From an uncultured Bacteriovoracaceae bacterium (GTDB lineage Bacteria > Bdellovibrionota > Bacteriovoracia > Bacteriovoracales > Bacteriovoracaceae), in contig CALHLC010000008.1 of NCBI GenBank assembly GCA_938034385.1, positions 1 through 64,000 of the forward strand: a stretch of DNA of 64,000 nt. The letters are read 5' to 3'. Position 1 is the stretch's first letter. The number at the start of each line of letters is the position of its first letter. The translations under genes were made by a program, and so were the position numbers. Below, in pieces: positions 1 to 8,749 of the stretch. The notes below the pieces were generated by a model. It ran no database searches. It was not told the origin of the DNA and was given only the letters and a program-made list of their open reading frames with translations.

Positions 1-55
1 TTTAACACAGAGGTTCTAGATTCTCTTGATATGATACAGTAAAGGGGTATTTCAC

Positions 56-2053
56 ATGGAAGTGGAACAAAACTTATACCAGGTCACTGGCCTGTCAAAG
101 CGCGTAAAAATTGAGAGTAAACCTCTCTCTCAAGGACGTTATCTTGTTGGGTCAATTGATAATTGTGATGTTGTCATAAGTCATTCTTCAATCAAATCAA
201 TTCATGCCGTTTTAGAAATCTTTGATAATAAAATCAGTATCTATAGTCTTGATGCTGATAGTGATATTTTAGTTAATGGTGAATCAAAAACTGTTTCAAC
301 TATTGAAGTTGGAGATACAGTTAAGTTAGGTCATGTTGTTGTGGACTTTGACTTATTTCATGGAAAAGGAATCCCAACAATCCCTTCTCAAAAAATTAAA
401 GGTGAAGATTTTTTTGCGAGTAAGTCTCATAGTGTTGAAAAAGATGAAAATGTAGAAGCTCCTTATCTTATTTATCCATTTGATAAAAATTATAACTTTG
501 CTGGTAGTGAATATATTTTTGAAGACAGTGATCAGATTTATCCGATTTTTAAGTATAACCACAGCAAAGCTGCAGTAGAAGTGATTATCATTCACAAAAA
601 TAGAATTTTTTCAGTTGATTATATTGGAAACCATGATGGTATCTATAAATTGATTGGAATGAAGTTAAAAGAAAAATCTAGTATAGAATATCCATACTTG
701 CAGAAAAAAGAATCAGTTGATTTTATAGAAGCAAAAGGGAATTCATTTTTTGTTAATAAGTTAAATGGTTATAATGCTAGGATCTTTTCTGATGACAAGT
801 CAAAGATAGACAGTGCTTCAATTAATATTGCCCCAAATGATATTATTTCATTTGTTAAAGCAGATCTTTCTATTGTTGTTAGAAATGTAGAGGCTCCACC
901 TGAAGTAAGAACGGCACCAATTATTCCAAGAGATAAGACATTATTATTTATGTGTTTGCTTGGACTTATGATTGTGTTGATTCCTTTGTTGTTTTTATAC
1001 AATATGAATATTGACAAAGAAAAACTCAAGAAAGAAAAAGCTCCGGAGAGAATTGCAAAGCTTTTATTTAAGAAAAAGCCTTTTGCAAAAATAAAACCAA
1101 AACCAACAACTACTAAGGCCAAGCCGACAACAACGAAGCCTAAGCCTACGACGACTAAACCTAAGCCAAAGCCAAAAAAGAAGCCGGCTAAGAAACCGAC
1201 TTTAGCAAAAAAGGCACCAGGACCAAAGTTACCAACAAAGAAATTAAAACCTAAGTTATTGAAGAAAGGTAAATTACCTAAGAAAACAAAAAATATTAAA
1301 AACCCCGCACCTCCAAATAAGAAGGTAGGGAAGGCAACATCTAGGCCTAAGAAAAATACTGCTCAATCTAACAGACCTGGAGCTAAAAAAGTTGGTAAGA
1401 ATGTATCAAAGAATACAGTAACTGTTTCGCCGACACCAAATTCGAAAGGTACAGTAGATGTCTTTAAGAATGATAAGTTCAAGTCTTCATTGAATAAACT
1501 TCTTGCTAAGGGTGGTCAATTTAAAGGAATTAAAACTCAAGGTTCTAGTGGTGGTGGAGCAGGTTCTCCTGGGTACTCTGGAGCTGTCGGTGTTACAGGC
1601 GGTGGTGGAGTAACTACTGCAAATGTATCAGGAAAGCTTGGAAGTCCGACGGGTGTAAAAAATGGGGTTGAAGGATTTGCCAGTGGTGCAGATGGATTAA
1701 CAAATGGAACAAAGACTTTTTATCAAGCTGGAATCCCTAGTGATACAGCGGTACTTGGTTCTATGGATCCAGACTTAATTAGAAAAATATTAAGAGATCA
1801 TATTCCTCAATTTAGGTACTGTTATCAAAAAGAACTTGATAAAACTAGCAAACGATTCAATGGAGTAGTGAAGATGGTATTTACCATTGGAGCTTCAGGT
1901 AGTGTTTCAAAAGCAGCAGTACAAAGTTCTAAAGTGCCAGGTTCTGTTAAATCATGTGTAAGAAATGTTTTAATGGGTATTCAGTTTCCTAAACCTCTTG
2001 GAGGAGGGAAGGTTGAAGTTGGTCAGCCGATAAACTTTTATCCTAAAGGTTAG
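56..2053 (+). CDS. FHA-TM-AgmX/PglI C-terminal domain protein (GltG-like)
   Basis: A 665-aa inner-membrane protein. Residues about 27-95 form an FHA (phosphothreonine-binding) domain that would sit in the cytoplasm. One hydrophobic helix spans about 294-317. A Lys/Pro/Thr-rich linker (about 340-460, with KPTTTKPK-like repeats) could cross the periplasm. A Gly-rich stretch (about 495-530) leads to a C-terminal TonB-like AgmX/PglI domain (about 570-665) with two Cys (FRYCYQ and KSCVRN). Myxococcus GltG is known to combine a cytoplasmic FHA domain, one membrane helix and a periplasmic TonB-like end, and it partners the AglRQS motor. The downstream TolQ/TolR genes support the comparison. The start follows AAGGGG. 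Family assignment is strong; a role in gliding or another envelope force-transducing complex is inferred. Confidence 0.8.
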   Translation: MEVEQNLYQVTGLSKRVKIESKPLSQGRYLVGSIDNCDVVISHSSIKSIHAVLEIFDNKISIYSLDADSDILVNGESKTVSTIEVGDTVKLGHVVVDFDLFHGKGIPTIPSQKIKGEDFFASKSHSVEKDENVEAPYLIYPFDKNYNFAGSEYIFEDSDQIYPIFKYNHSKAAVEVIIIHKNRIFSVDYIGNHDGIYKLIGMKLKEKSSIEYPYLQKKESVDFIEAKGNSFFVNKLNGYNARIFSDDKSKIDSASINIAPNDIISFVKADLSIVVRNVEAPPEVRTAPIIPRDKTLLFMCLLGLMIVLIPLLFLYNMNIDKEKLKKEKAPERIAKLLFKKKPFAKIKPKPTTTKAKPTTTKPKPTTTKPKPKPKKKPAKKPTLAKKAPGPKLPTKKLKPKLLKKGKLPKKTKNIKNPAPPNKKVGKATSRPKKNTAQSNRPGAKKVGKNVSKNTVTVSPTPNSKGTVDVFKNDKFKSSLNKLLAKGGQFKGIKTQGSSGGGAGSPGYSGAVGVTGGGGVTTANVSGKLGSPTGVKNGVEGFASGADGLTNGTKTFYQAGIPSDTAVLGSMDPDLIRKILRDHIPQFRYCYQKELDKTSKRFNGVVKMVFTIGASGSVSKAAVQSSKVPGSVKSCVRNVLMGIQFPKPLGGGKVEVGQPINFYPKG

Positions 2054-2054
2054 T

Positions 2055-2480
2055 TTGAAGGCTATTCATTTAATACTTCTATTCATTTTGATGAATTGTG
2101 CTAATTATCAACGAGTTCAAGATAGTGAATCAAAGCTTAGTTCAAACTCAGAGAAAAAATCTTCAAATATGGATGATTCTTCTTATGGTATTGAACCAAG
2201 TTTAATTGATAGAATTTTGAGACATTACCGCCCGGACTTTAAAGATTGTGCCAAAAGTAATTTGAACGATAAAGGGGAGAGATTTTTAGGAGCAATAATG
2301 TTTTCTTTTATTATTAATTATGAAGGTGATGTTTCAGAGGTTCACATGGATGAGAGTGTAAAGCCTTTTTCGATGATGGAGTGTACCGAGAAAGTTCTAC
2401 GGAAAATTAGATTCCCTAAACTAAGAAATAATAAATCAATAAAAGTTACCAAACCTTTAAACTTCGCTGCAAAGAAATGA
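2055..2480 (+). CDS. small lipoprotein with AgmX/PglI-type C-terminal domain
   Basis: 141 aa, TTG start one base after the preceding stop, so probably translationally coupled. The N-terminus is a lipoprotein signal ending at the lipobox-like LMNC, so Cys15 is the likely lipidation site. Residues about 50-141 repeat the C-terminal domain of the upstream FHA protein: a LIDRILRHYRPDFKDC helix, a strand-rich middle, a second Cys (MMECTEK) and a final PLNF strand resembling PINF upstream. The domain lacks the long linker and membrane helix of its neighbour, so it may be a lipid-anchored partner or alternative receptor of the same motor. No function has been established that I recognise. Confidence 0.75.
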   Translation: MKAIHLILLFILMNCANYQRVQDSESKLSSNSEKKSSNMDDSSYGIEPSLIDRILRHYRPDFKDCAKSNLNDKGERFLGAIMFSFIINYEGDVSEVHMDESVKPFSMMECTEKVLRKIRFPKLRNNKSIKVTKPLNFAAKK

Positions 2481-2881
2481 AAAAGAAATTGATATTGACA
2501 TTGTTTTTTCTCTTTAACTGTGCAAGTAAGAAAGGTTTTCTTGTTAATAATTATCAGCCCAAAGATAGGAGAATAGGCGAGACAATTCTTATAAATCATC
2601 AAGATTCAAAAAGTGCGTATTCAGAGACGATAAAATATTCTTTGAAAGAAAATATTGAATTGATGGAGAAATGTGTTGAGGATTCAAGTTATCCTATTCG
2701 TTTTGCTTTAAAGTTTACAATTACTACAAGCGGAAAAGTGATTGATAATTCTGTCGAAAAGTTAAGCGATAAAGAACAAAGAAAGTGCTTAAATAAAGTA
2801 CTTTCTACAATAAACTTTCAACAACCTATAGGGTTAGGAAATGTTCAAGTTTACCAATCCATCAATCTCAATCGTAATTAG
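2477..2881 (+). CDS. small lipoprotein, divergent AgmX/PglI-like domain
   Basis: 134 aa, overlapping the previous stop by four bases (ATGA). The signal peptide ends in the lipobox-like LFNC. The C-terminal half again follows the layout of its two upstream neighbours: a helix with Cys (LMEKCVED), a strand-turn-strand with a G-K-V turn, a second Cys (QRKCLNKV), then NFQQPIGLGNVQVYQSINL, which aligns with PKPLGGGKVEVGQPINF at the end of the FHA protein. It is the most divergent of the three. This suggests a family expanded in place. Function unknown; probably periplasmic and part of the same complex. Confidence 0.7.
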   Translation: MKKKLILTLFFLFNCASKKGFLVNNYQPKDRRIGETILINHQDSKSAYSETIKYSLKENIELMEKCVEDSSYPIRFALKFTITTSGKVIDNSVEKLSDKEQRKCLNKVLSTINFQQPIGLGNVQVYQSINLNRN

Positions 2882-2994
2882 AAAAACACTCAACTATTAA
2901 AGCAATATCTTCCTAGGAAAAAATCTCCTATATGCTCTGCGTGAGACTCATAAGTATAAGATATTATTAAGAACTATTTTTAAGGAGTTTACCT

Positions 2995-3717
2995 ATGGAA
3001 GGTACAGAGCAACAAGCACTAGAACAAATGCAAGGAATGGATCCAAACATGATGGAGCCAACAGTTGAGAGTTTAGGCTTTATCGATCAGATGGGAATGT
3101 ATTTCCAAGACGGTGGTTTTTTTATGATCATCATTGCCGCTGTTTGGGTAATAGGGTTAGTGATCGCTTTAGAGAGATTTTTAAAGCTTAATAAGTTAGA
3201 TGTAGATGGTTCATCGTTTATGAATGAATTACAAAGATATGTATTATCAAATGATATTCAAGGAGCAATCAGAGTTTGCTCTGGATCAGTCGCAGCTCTT
3301 CCGAAGGTTTTACAATCTGGATTGAAAAGAGCAACTCAATCTATGGATCAAGTTCAAAATGCAATTGATGCAACAGCATTAGAAGTGATTCCAAAAGTTG
3401 AAAGAAGACTTAATTATTTATCATTAATAGCAAATATTGCGACTTTACTTGGACTACTTGGAACAATTTTTGGATTGATTCAATCTTTTGAAGCCGTTGC
3501 AGCTGCAGATCCTGCTGAGAAAGCAGAGATGTTATCAAATGGTATTTCTAAAGCAATGCTTACAACTGCTGCTGGATTAATAGTAGCTATTTCATTGATG
3601 GTTTTACATTCAGTTTTATCTAGTAAAGCAGATAGAATTGTTAATTCAATTGATGAATTTGCTGTAAAGCTTTTAGATCTTATCGGGACAAAGAAAGAAA
3701 AAGATCAGGTAGCGTAG
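2995..3717 (+). CDS. MotA/TolQ/ExbB family proton channel (AglR-like)
   Basis: A 240-aa inner-membrane channel subunit with three hydrophobic segments: about 42-60 (FFMIIIAAVWVIGLVIAL), about 143-165 (LIANIATLLGLLGTIFGLIQ) and about 185-208. The conserved GLLGTIFGLI loop and the following helix are typical of TolQ/ExbB/AglR. These proteins form a pentamer around TolR/ExbD dimers and use proton flow to drive periplasmic motion. The N-terminus carries a Met/Gln/Glu-rich extension of about 30 residues. The start follows AAGGAG. Two TolR-type genes follow at three-base spacings, an aglR-aglQ-aglS order. It is distinct from the tolQ at 55977, so the genome has at least two such motors. Confidence 0.88.
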   Translation: MEGTEQQALEQMQGMDPNMMEPTVESLGFIDQMGMYFQDGGFFMIIIAAVWVIGLVIALERFLKLNKLDVDGSSFMNELQRYVLSNDIQGAIRVCSGSVAALPKVLQSGLKRATQSMDQVQNAIDATALEVIPKVERRLNYLSLIANIATLLGLLGTIFGLIQSFEAVAAADPAEKAEMLSNGISKAMLTTAAGLIVAISLMVLHSVLSSKADRIVNSIDEFAVKLLDLIGTKKEKDQVA

Positions 3718-3720
3718 AAA

Positions 3721-4257
3721 ATGTATACTTTACCAAGTAGAAGACAAAAGAAAAAAAGGAACGATAAGTTAAACTTAGTGCCTATCTTGGACTCTGTTTT
3801 TATCCTGATTTTCTTTTTACTTCTATCTGCTCAATTTATTAAGCTTTTTGAAATTAATAGTAATGTTCCGATCGTTTCAAGTAAAAGTCCTCCTCCTCCT
3901 AAAAAACAAAAGGAACCACTTTCTCTCACAGTTGAGATAAAAAAAGGTGAGCTTGTCTTTTTAACGGGAAGTAATCAAGTTGAATTAAAGAAGTTTCCAG
4001 CTAATACTGAGGGAGAATATCCTTTTGTTGAAGTGCATACTTTTTTAATTGAATTGAAAAAGAAACATATTGACGAGCAAACAATTATTTTTGAACCAGA
4101 TGAAGATATTGAGTATGAGCAAATCGTAAAGTTAATGGATACAGTTAGACTTTTAGAAAAAACCGATGAAACTATTTATAGAAAAGACGAGATAGAGGGA
4201 GATGTTCCTCTTGAGTTTTTATTCGATGATATAGTTTTTGGAAATATAACGAGTTAA
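3721..4257 (+). CDS. ExbD/TolR family biopolymer transport protein (first copy)
   Basis: 178 aa. A basic cytoplasmic N-terminus (RRQKKKRNDK) precedes a single membrane helix at about 23-42 containing the conserved proton-carrying Asp (VPILDSVFILIFFLLL). A PPPPKKQ linker and a periplasmic domain of about 120 residues follow. It is longer than classical TolR (about 140 aa). The gene starts three bases after the TolQ-like stop and ends three bases before a second TolR-like gene. AglQ or AglS would be the Myxococcus equivalent. Family certain, specific role inferred from context. Confidence 0.85.
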   Translation: MYTLPSRRQKKKRNDKLNLVPILDSVFILIFFLLLSAQFIKLFEINSNVPIVSSKSPPPPKKQKEPLSLTVEIKKGELVFLTGSNQVELKKFPANTEGEYPFVEVHTFLIELKKKHIDEQTIIFEPDEDIEYEQIVKLMDTVRLLEKTDETIYRKDEIEGDVPLEFLFDDIVFGNITS

Positions 4258-4260
4258 ATT

Positions 4261-4785
4261 ATGGCAAGAAATAGATCCATTCGATTTAGAAAACTTAGGA
4301 AATCTAAAGAACCGATGGATATTGATATCACGTCACTCTTAGATATTCTTGTTATCCTACTTGTCTTTTTATTAAAGGCCTATAGCTCCAATAATATTAT
4401 TATTAGTATTCCTAAAGGTATTACTATCCCAGATTCAACATCACAGTCATTTAATAATGCGGGTGTTATTATTCAAGTATCGAAAGAAAAAATCTTCGTT
4501 GATTCTCAAGAGGTTGTTGATTACTTTACAAACCCTGAAGGATTAGAAATTTATGGAGATGGAGGGAGACTAGTAACTCCTTTGTTTGATAGATTGGTGC
4601 AAGTTAGAGAAGAAATTGAGCTTGTTAAGCAACAGGCCAATATTGAAAAAGAGTTCTCCGGTATCGTTAATCTCGTCGTTGATAAAGAAATCAAGTATAT
4701 AGAGGTAAAACGAGTTCTTTATACAGCTGCACAAGCTGGTTTTAAGAGTTATAAATTCGTTGTATTGAGCCAAGAGCAAATGTAG
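4261..4785 (+). CDS. ExbD/TolR family biopolymer transport protein (second copy)
   Basis: 174 aa. A basic N-terminus (RFRKLRKSKEP) is followed by a membrane helix with the conserved Asp (DITSLLDILVILLVFLL, about 22-40). The periplasmic domain ends in a VKRVLYTAAQAGF-like segment typical of TolR/ExbD. Together with the preceding copy it gives a heterodimeric-type motor (one TolQ, two TolR), as known for AglRQS. It is the last gene of the cluster; the next gene is 123 bases away with its own ribosome-binding site. Confidence 0.85.
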   Translation: MARNRSIRFRKLRKSKEPMDIDITSLLDILVILLVFLLKAYSSNNIIISIPKGITIPDSTSQSFNNAGVIIQVSKEKIFVDSQEVVDYFTNPEGLEIYGDGGRLVTPLFDRLVQVREEIELVKQQANIEKEFSGIVNLVVDKEIKYIEVKRVLYTAAQAGFKSYKFVVLSQEQM

Positions 4786-4908
4786 TTCACTCAGAGCTAC
4801 TTCAAATGACATAATTTTCGTACTTAATCAGGTATTAAATTTTCGCTTCGATCTTTTCATCTTTTCCAGTATGATCAATTTACTTAAAATCATTACCAAG
4901 GAGAAAAA

Positions 4909-5442
4909 ATGAATTTAATCGAACAACTAATTGGACAATTAAACACGACTGAAAATACTGAGAAAATTGCAGGAGCTGTTGGGGCAGACAAAGGTACAAC
5001 TCAGAATGCACTTTCAAATATTATTCCTATCTTAACAAAAGCTCTTGGCAATCAAGATGCAAATGCTATGGGAAATCTTTTAGATCAAGCAAAAGCTGGA
5101 TCTGGAAATGCTCAAGATATGGTTTCTAACCTTCTTGGAAATAAGGCAAATCTTATTCAACAATTTTTAGGAAAAACTTCTAATATGGATCAAGCTCAAA
5201 GTGGAAACTTTTTAAATCAAGTTCTACCAATGGTAATGGGTGCTCTTGGTCAACAAAAACAAGAACAAGGATTAGATAATGCTCAATTTGCTTCAGCATT
5301 AAATGATTCAACAACTAAAGCAGCTCAAGGAAATAGTCAGTTTGGAATGCTAACTTCTTTATTAGACCAAGATGGTGACGGCGAGATCACGGACGACCTA
5401 CTTAATATTGGTAAAAGTATGTTAGGAAACATGTTTAGATAA
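4909..5442 (+). CDS. DUF937 domain protein with DxDxDG loop
   Basis: 177 aa, helical and rich in Gln, Asn and Gly, with no signal peptide. The pattern of paired helices (LIGQLNTTENTEKIAGAVG, NALSNIIPILTKALG, then LPMVMGALGQQ) matches the DUF937 family, whose function is unknown. Near the C-terminus, DQDGDGEITDDLLNIG looks like an EF-hand or dockerin-type calcium loop, with Asp at alternating positions then Gly-Glu-Ile. The start follows AAGGAG. It stands alone between the motor cluster and convergent polA and is followed by a strong hairpin. Confidence 0.75.
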   Translation: MNLIEQLIGQLNTTENTEKIAGAVGADKGTTQNALSNIIPILTKALGNQDANAMGNLLDQAKAGSGNAQDMVSNLLGNKANLIQQFLGKTSNMDQAQSGNFLNQVLPMVMGALGQQKQEQGLDNAQFASALNDSTTKAAQGNSQFGMLTSLLDQDGDGEITDDLLNIGKSMLGNMFR

Positions 5443-5454
5443 ATTTATAATGAG

Positions 5455-5485
5455 GCACGGATAATCTATTTATCCGTGCTTATTT
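5455..5485 (+). terminator. hairpin terminator between DUF937 gene and polA
   Basis: A perfect 10-bp stem (GCACGGATAA, 5455-5464, pairing with 5470-5479) with a 5-base loop is followed by TTATTT. It abuts the polA stop codon, so it probably ends transcription from both convergent genes, although the tail is weaker on the minus side. Confidence 0.75.
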
Positions 5486-8095
5486 CAAATCAAACCAAGA
5501 CTTTCCTTCGTTGATATCAACTTTTAATGGAACATCTAACTCAACAGCAGATTCCATTTCTTCTTTTACTAATTTTAAAATCTGATCTTTTTCATTTTTA
5601 GGGACTTCAAAAATCAATTCATCATGAACTTGAAGAATCATTTTCGTTTCTAATTTTTTCTTAGTTAGCTTTTCATGAATGTTGATCATTGCTATTTTGA
5701 TAATATCTGCAGCAGTCCCTTGAATTGGTGAGTTTATAGACATTCTTTCACCTACAGATTTGAGAGTTCTATTGCTAGCATGAATTTCCGGTATAGGTCT
5801 CTTACGACCATGTAAGGTAATAGAGTAGCCACTTTCCTCACAGGATTCTTTTAGCCCATCAAGGAATGACTTTACTTTATTGAACCTTTGAAAATAATGT
5901 TTAATATATTCAGCTGCCTCAGTTCTATCTATTCCTAAGGATTCTGAGAGGCCATAAGAAGATTGTCCATATATCAAGCCAAAATTAATTGCCTTTGCTT
6001 TACTCCTAATCTCGGGAGTCATATCTTTCATAGCAACACCAAAAACTTCACTTGCAACTTGAGCGTGAATATCTTCATTGTTTTTAAAAGCATTAACCAT
6101 CACTTCATCTTTACAAAAATGAGCGAGGATTCTCAGTTCAACTTGAGAATAATCAGCAGCAATAAAGACGTGATCTTTTTTAGGTATAAAGGCCTTTCGT
6201 ATCTTTCTTCCCATTTCGGACTTAACAGGGATATTTTGAAGATTTGGGTTTTCTGAACTTAATCTTCCAGTTGAGGCGATGGTTTGATTAAATTTTGTAT
6301 GAACCCTTTTATCATCATCTGAAATCAATTCAGGGATAGCATTAATATAAGTTGAGAGTAGCTTATCAATTTCTCTATACTGTAAAATGAGTTCTGGGAT
6401 AGGAGAAATTCCAGTTTGAGCTAGTTGAGATAAAACTGCAGAGTTCGTAGAATAACCTGTTTTAGTTTTCTTTAAAGCTGGCAGTTGAAGTTTTTCAAAT
6501 AGTAAATCAGCTACCTGTTTAGGAGATTTTAAATTCAATTTAAAATCAGTAAGTTCAAAGATAGTATCTTCTATCTCTTGAAGTTCTTTAGCGTACTCTT
6601 TACTAAGCTTCTCAAGGTACTTCTTATCAACTTGAATTCCAGTATTTTCCATCTCTGCTAGAATTGGATTTAGTTTATTATCCATATCAAAGTAAATCTT
6701 ATCTAAATCATTCACTTTCACTTCTCTAATTAATTTTTCTCCTAATTCTAAGAGGTCAGTCGAGTAACTAATAAGAGGAATTGATTTGTCAAGTTTTTTA
6801 TCAAAAACTTTTTCTTTTCCAAGTAAGTCTTTTATAAGGTTTGCAGGAGAGTTTTTTCTATGTGGAGACAGATTAAAATATAAAAGTGATAGATCATATA
6901 GAGTACATTTGATTTTAATGTTTTGAGACAAGGCAATCTTTATAATCTCTTTAGCATTAAAGCTATAAATGGTTAATCTGGAACTTAAAATTTCTTTTAA
7001 GAAACTATTGTCTTCATCAATATAAGAAAATCTAATTGTAGGACTACTAACGATAAGCTCACCATTGAACATTAAGACAGAAAGAGAGCTTGTTTTTTTT
7101 ATTTTACTTAGAAAATCAAATGCTTGTTTACGAATGAATATGATTTTACTTGTTAGATCATCTTCACTTTGAACAACATTTTCGATCTTGGTAGTGACTT
7201 TTTTGGACTTAGTCTCTTTAGGAGCTCTTGGACTTTTTTTTTGTTCATCATATAAGCGAGTCACAAATCTTTTAAAATTCAATCTTTCAAGAAACTCTCT
7301 CACTTCTGGACCAGTATAAAAATCTTGATACTCAAGTTCTTTTAAAGATTCTTTGATTTTCAAGTCACATTTTATTTGAATAAGCTTCTTAGATAAAATG
7401 GCGTCATCTTTATGGTTTGTTAAACCATTTAAAATTCTCTTATTTGTAAATTTATCTATGTTTTTAAAAACTGTATCAAGATCTCCATATTCAGCTAATA
7501 ATTTTGAAGCTCCCTTGGCACCGATTCCTTTAACACCGGGTATATTATCAGAAGCATCTCCAACTAATGTTAAATAATCAACAATTTGATTAGGATGAAC
7601 ACCCATTTTTTCATGAACTTCATCTGGGCCATAGATTTTACTTTTCATGGTATCGACCATTTTGACTTTTTCGTTCACAAACTGCATAAGATCTTTATCA
7701 CTGGAAGCGATTAGAATTTCATCAAATTTATCTTGAAATTGAGTTGCAACAGATCCAATGATGTCATCAGCTTCATAAAGAGGCATCTTTAATTTTGGTA
7801 ATTTTAAAACATCAATCATCTCATCAATTAAAGCAAACTGAGGAATTAAATCATCAGGTGGAGCTGAACGATTTGCTTTATAATCAACATAAATGTCATG
7901 CCTAAAAGATGGACCTTTAGAATCTTGAGCAATAAAAACATGTGTTGGAGCAAGGTCTTCAATTGCATTATTTAGCATATTAAAAACTCCATAGACTGAA
8001 TTAACAGGAGTTCCATCAGGCGCACTTAGTGGTCGAATGGCATAATAGGCCCTAAAGATAAAACTAGAGATATCAAAAATAAGAAGTTTTTTCAT
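5480..8095 (-). CDS. polA: DNA polymerase I, proofreading site apparently lost
   Basis: 871 aa. The N-terminal 5'-3' exonuclease/flap domain covers about 1-270 (LLIFDISSFIFRAYYA, then YEADDIIG and GVKGIGAKGASKLL). The polymerase domain has motif A (FIAADYSQVELRILAHF), motif B (RSKAKAINFGLIYGQSSYG) and motif C (LQVHDELIFE). The middle 3'-5' exonuclease-like region (about 300-480) is present but has no recognisable Asp-x-Glu in its first strand, which reads LSVLMFNGELIV where E. coli has FDTE. It is therefore probably a scaffold without proofreading, as is known for Taq-type PolA. The enzyme fills gaps and removes RNA primers in repair and lagging-strand synthesis. Transcribed alone. Confidence 0.95.
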   Translation of the reverse strand: MKKLLIFDISSFIFRAYYAIRPLSAPDGTPVNSVYGVFNMLNNAIEDLAPTHVFIAQDSKGPSFRHDIYVDYKANRSAPPDDLIPQFALIDEMIDVLKLPKLKMPLYEADDIIGSVATQFQDKFDEILIASSDKDLMQFVNEKVKMVDTMKSKIYGPDEVHEKMGVHPNQIVDYLTLVGDASDNIPGVKGIGAKGASKLLAEYGDLDTVFKNIDKFTNKRILNGLTNHKDDAILSKKLIQIKCDLKIKESLKELEYQDFYTGPEVREFLERLNFKRFVTRLYDEQKKSPRAPKETKSKKVTTKIENVVQSEDDLTSKIIFIRKQAFDFLSKIKKTSSLSVLMFNGELIVSSPTIRFSYIDEDNSFLKEILSSRLTIYSFNAKEIIKIALSQNIKIKCTLYDLSLLYFNLSPHRKNSPANLIKDLLGKEKVFDKKLDKSIPLISYSTDLLELGEKLIREVKVNDLDKIYFDMDNKLNPILAEMENTGIQVDKKYLEKLSKEYAKELQEIEDTIFELTDFKLNLKSPKQVADLLFEKLQLPALKKTKTGYSTNSAVLSQLAQTGISPIPELILQYREIDKLLSTYINAIPELISDDDKRVHTKFNQTIASTGRLSSENPNLQNIPVKSEMGRKIRKAFIPKKDHVFIAADYSQVELRILAHFCKDEVMVNAFKNNEDIHAQVASEVFGVAMKDMTPEIRSKAKAINFGLIYGQSSYGLSESLGIDRTEAAEYIKHYFQRFNKVKSFLDGLKESCEESGYSITLHGRKRPIPEIHASNRTLKSVGERMSINSPIQGTAADIIKIAMINIHEKLTKKKLETKMILQVHDELIFEVPKNEKDQILKLVKEEMESAVELDVPLKVDINEGKSWFDLK

Positions 8096-8142
8096 TGAGC
8101 CATTGCATAGTAAAAGCAGTATTTAGTCAATGAAAGAGTGAA

Positions 8143-8661
8143 TTATTGTAGGGGAGCTGGAGAGACTATTTCTTGAGTCCAATCTTGTATTGTATCGTTG
8201 ATTGTCTTTTTTTCTAAACAAGGATGATTAGCAATAACTGATGTGTTGGCGATCATGTCTCCATGTCTTTGAAATGATCCAATTTTAGAAACTAGATAGA
8301 CTTCAAAAATCACTACAGCACTAAAGAGGCATATTCCAATGATAGATCCGATAGGGCCACCAAAGAAAAATATTAGAGGAAGTGCTAAAAGAGCATTTCT
8401 AAAGATTGATTGCTTAATATTACAATAATTACCTGTTTCAAGGTCTATAACTCTTAAGCCTACTAGTTTTTTACCTATAGATTGACCTTCAAATAGAGAA
8501 TCAGATAGTACGATATAAAGAATACTAAAGAAGAGTCCCATGATTCCTGTGAATGCTGCAAATAGTAAAGAAATAGCTAAATCAATAGATTTCGCGACTA
8601 GACGGCCTTTCCTGGCCTTCTTTTCTACGCCCTGCCTTAATTGCCTTCTAAAATAGATCAA
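8143..8661 (-). CDS. RDD family membrane protein
   Basis: 172 aa, TTG start behind GAGGAAAAA. The RDD features are visible: Arg then Asp in the first helix region (KGRLVAKSIDLAISLLFAAF), the conserved QSIGKKLVGLRVID strand after the second helix, and a third helix starting RNALLALPLIFFF. Three or four membrane segments are predicted. RDD proteins are integral membrane proteins of mostly unknown role, some linked to ion or compatible-solute transport. It lies 48 bases upstream of polA on the same strand, so the two could be co-transcribed. Confidence 0.75.
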   Translation of the reverse strand: MIYFRRQLRQGVEKKARKGRLVAKSIDLAISLLFAAFTGIMGLFFSILYIVLSDSLFEGQSIGKKLVGLRVIDLETGNYCNIKQSIFRNALLALPLIFFFGGPIGSIIGICLFSAVVIFEVYLVSKIGSFQRHGDMIANTSVIANHPCLEKKTINDTIQDWTQEIVSPAPLQ

Positions 8662-8749
8662 TTTTTCCTCTCAATATCTATACCTTTTTAATAACAGATA
8701 ATATACTTTGATTTCAAGTAAAGTGGTGAAACCATAAAAGGATTACACG

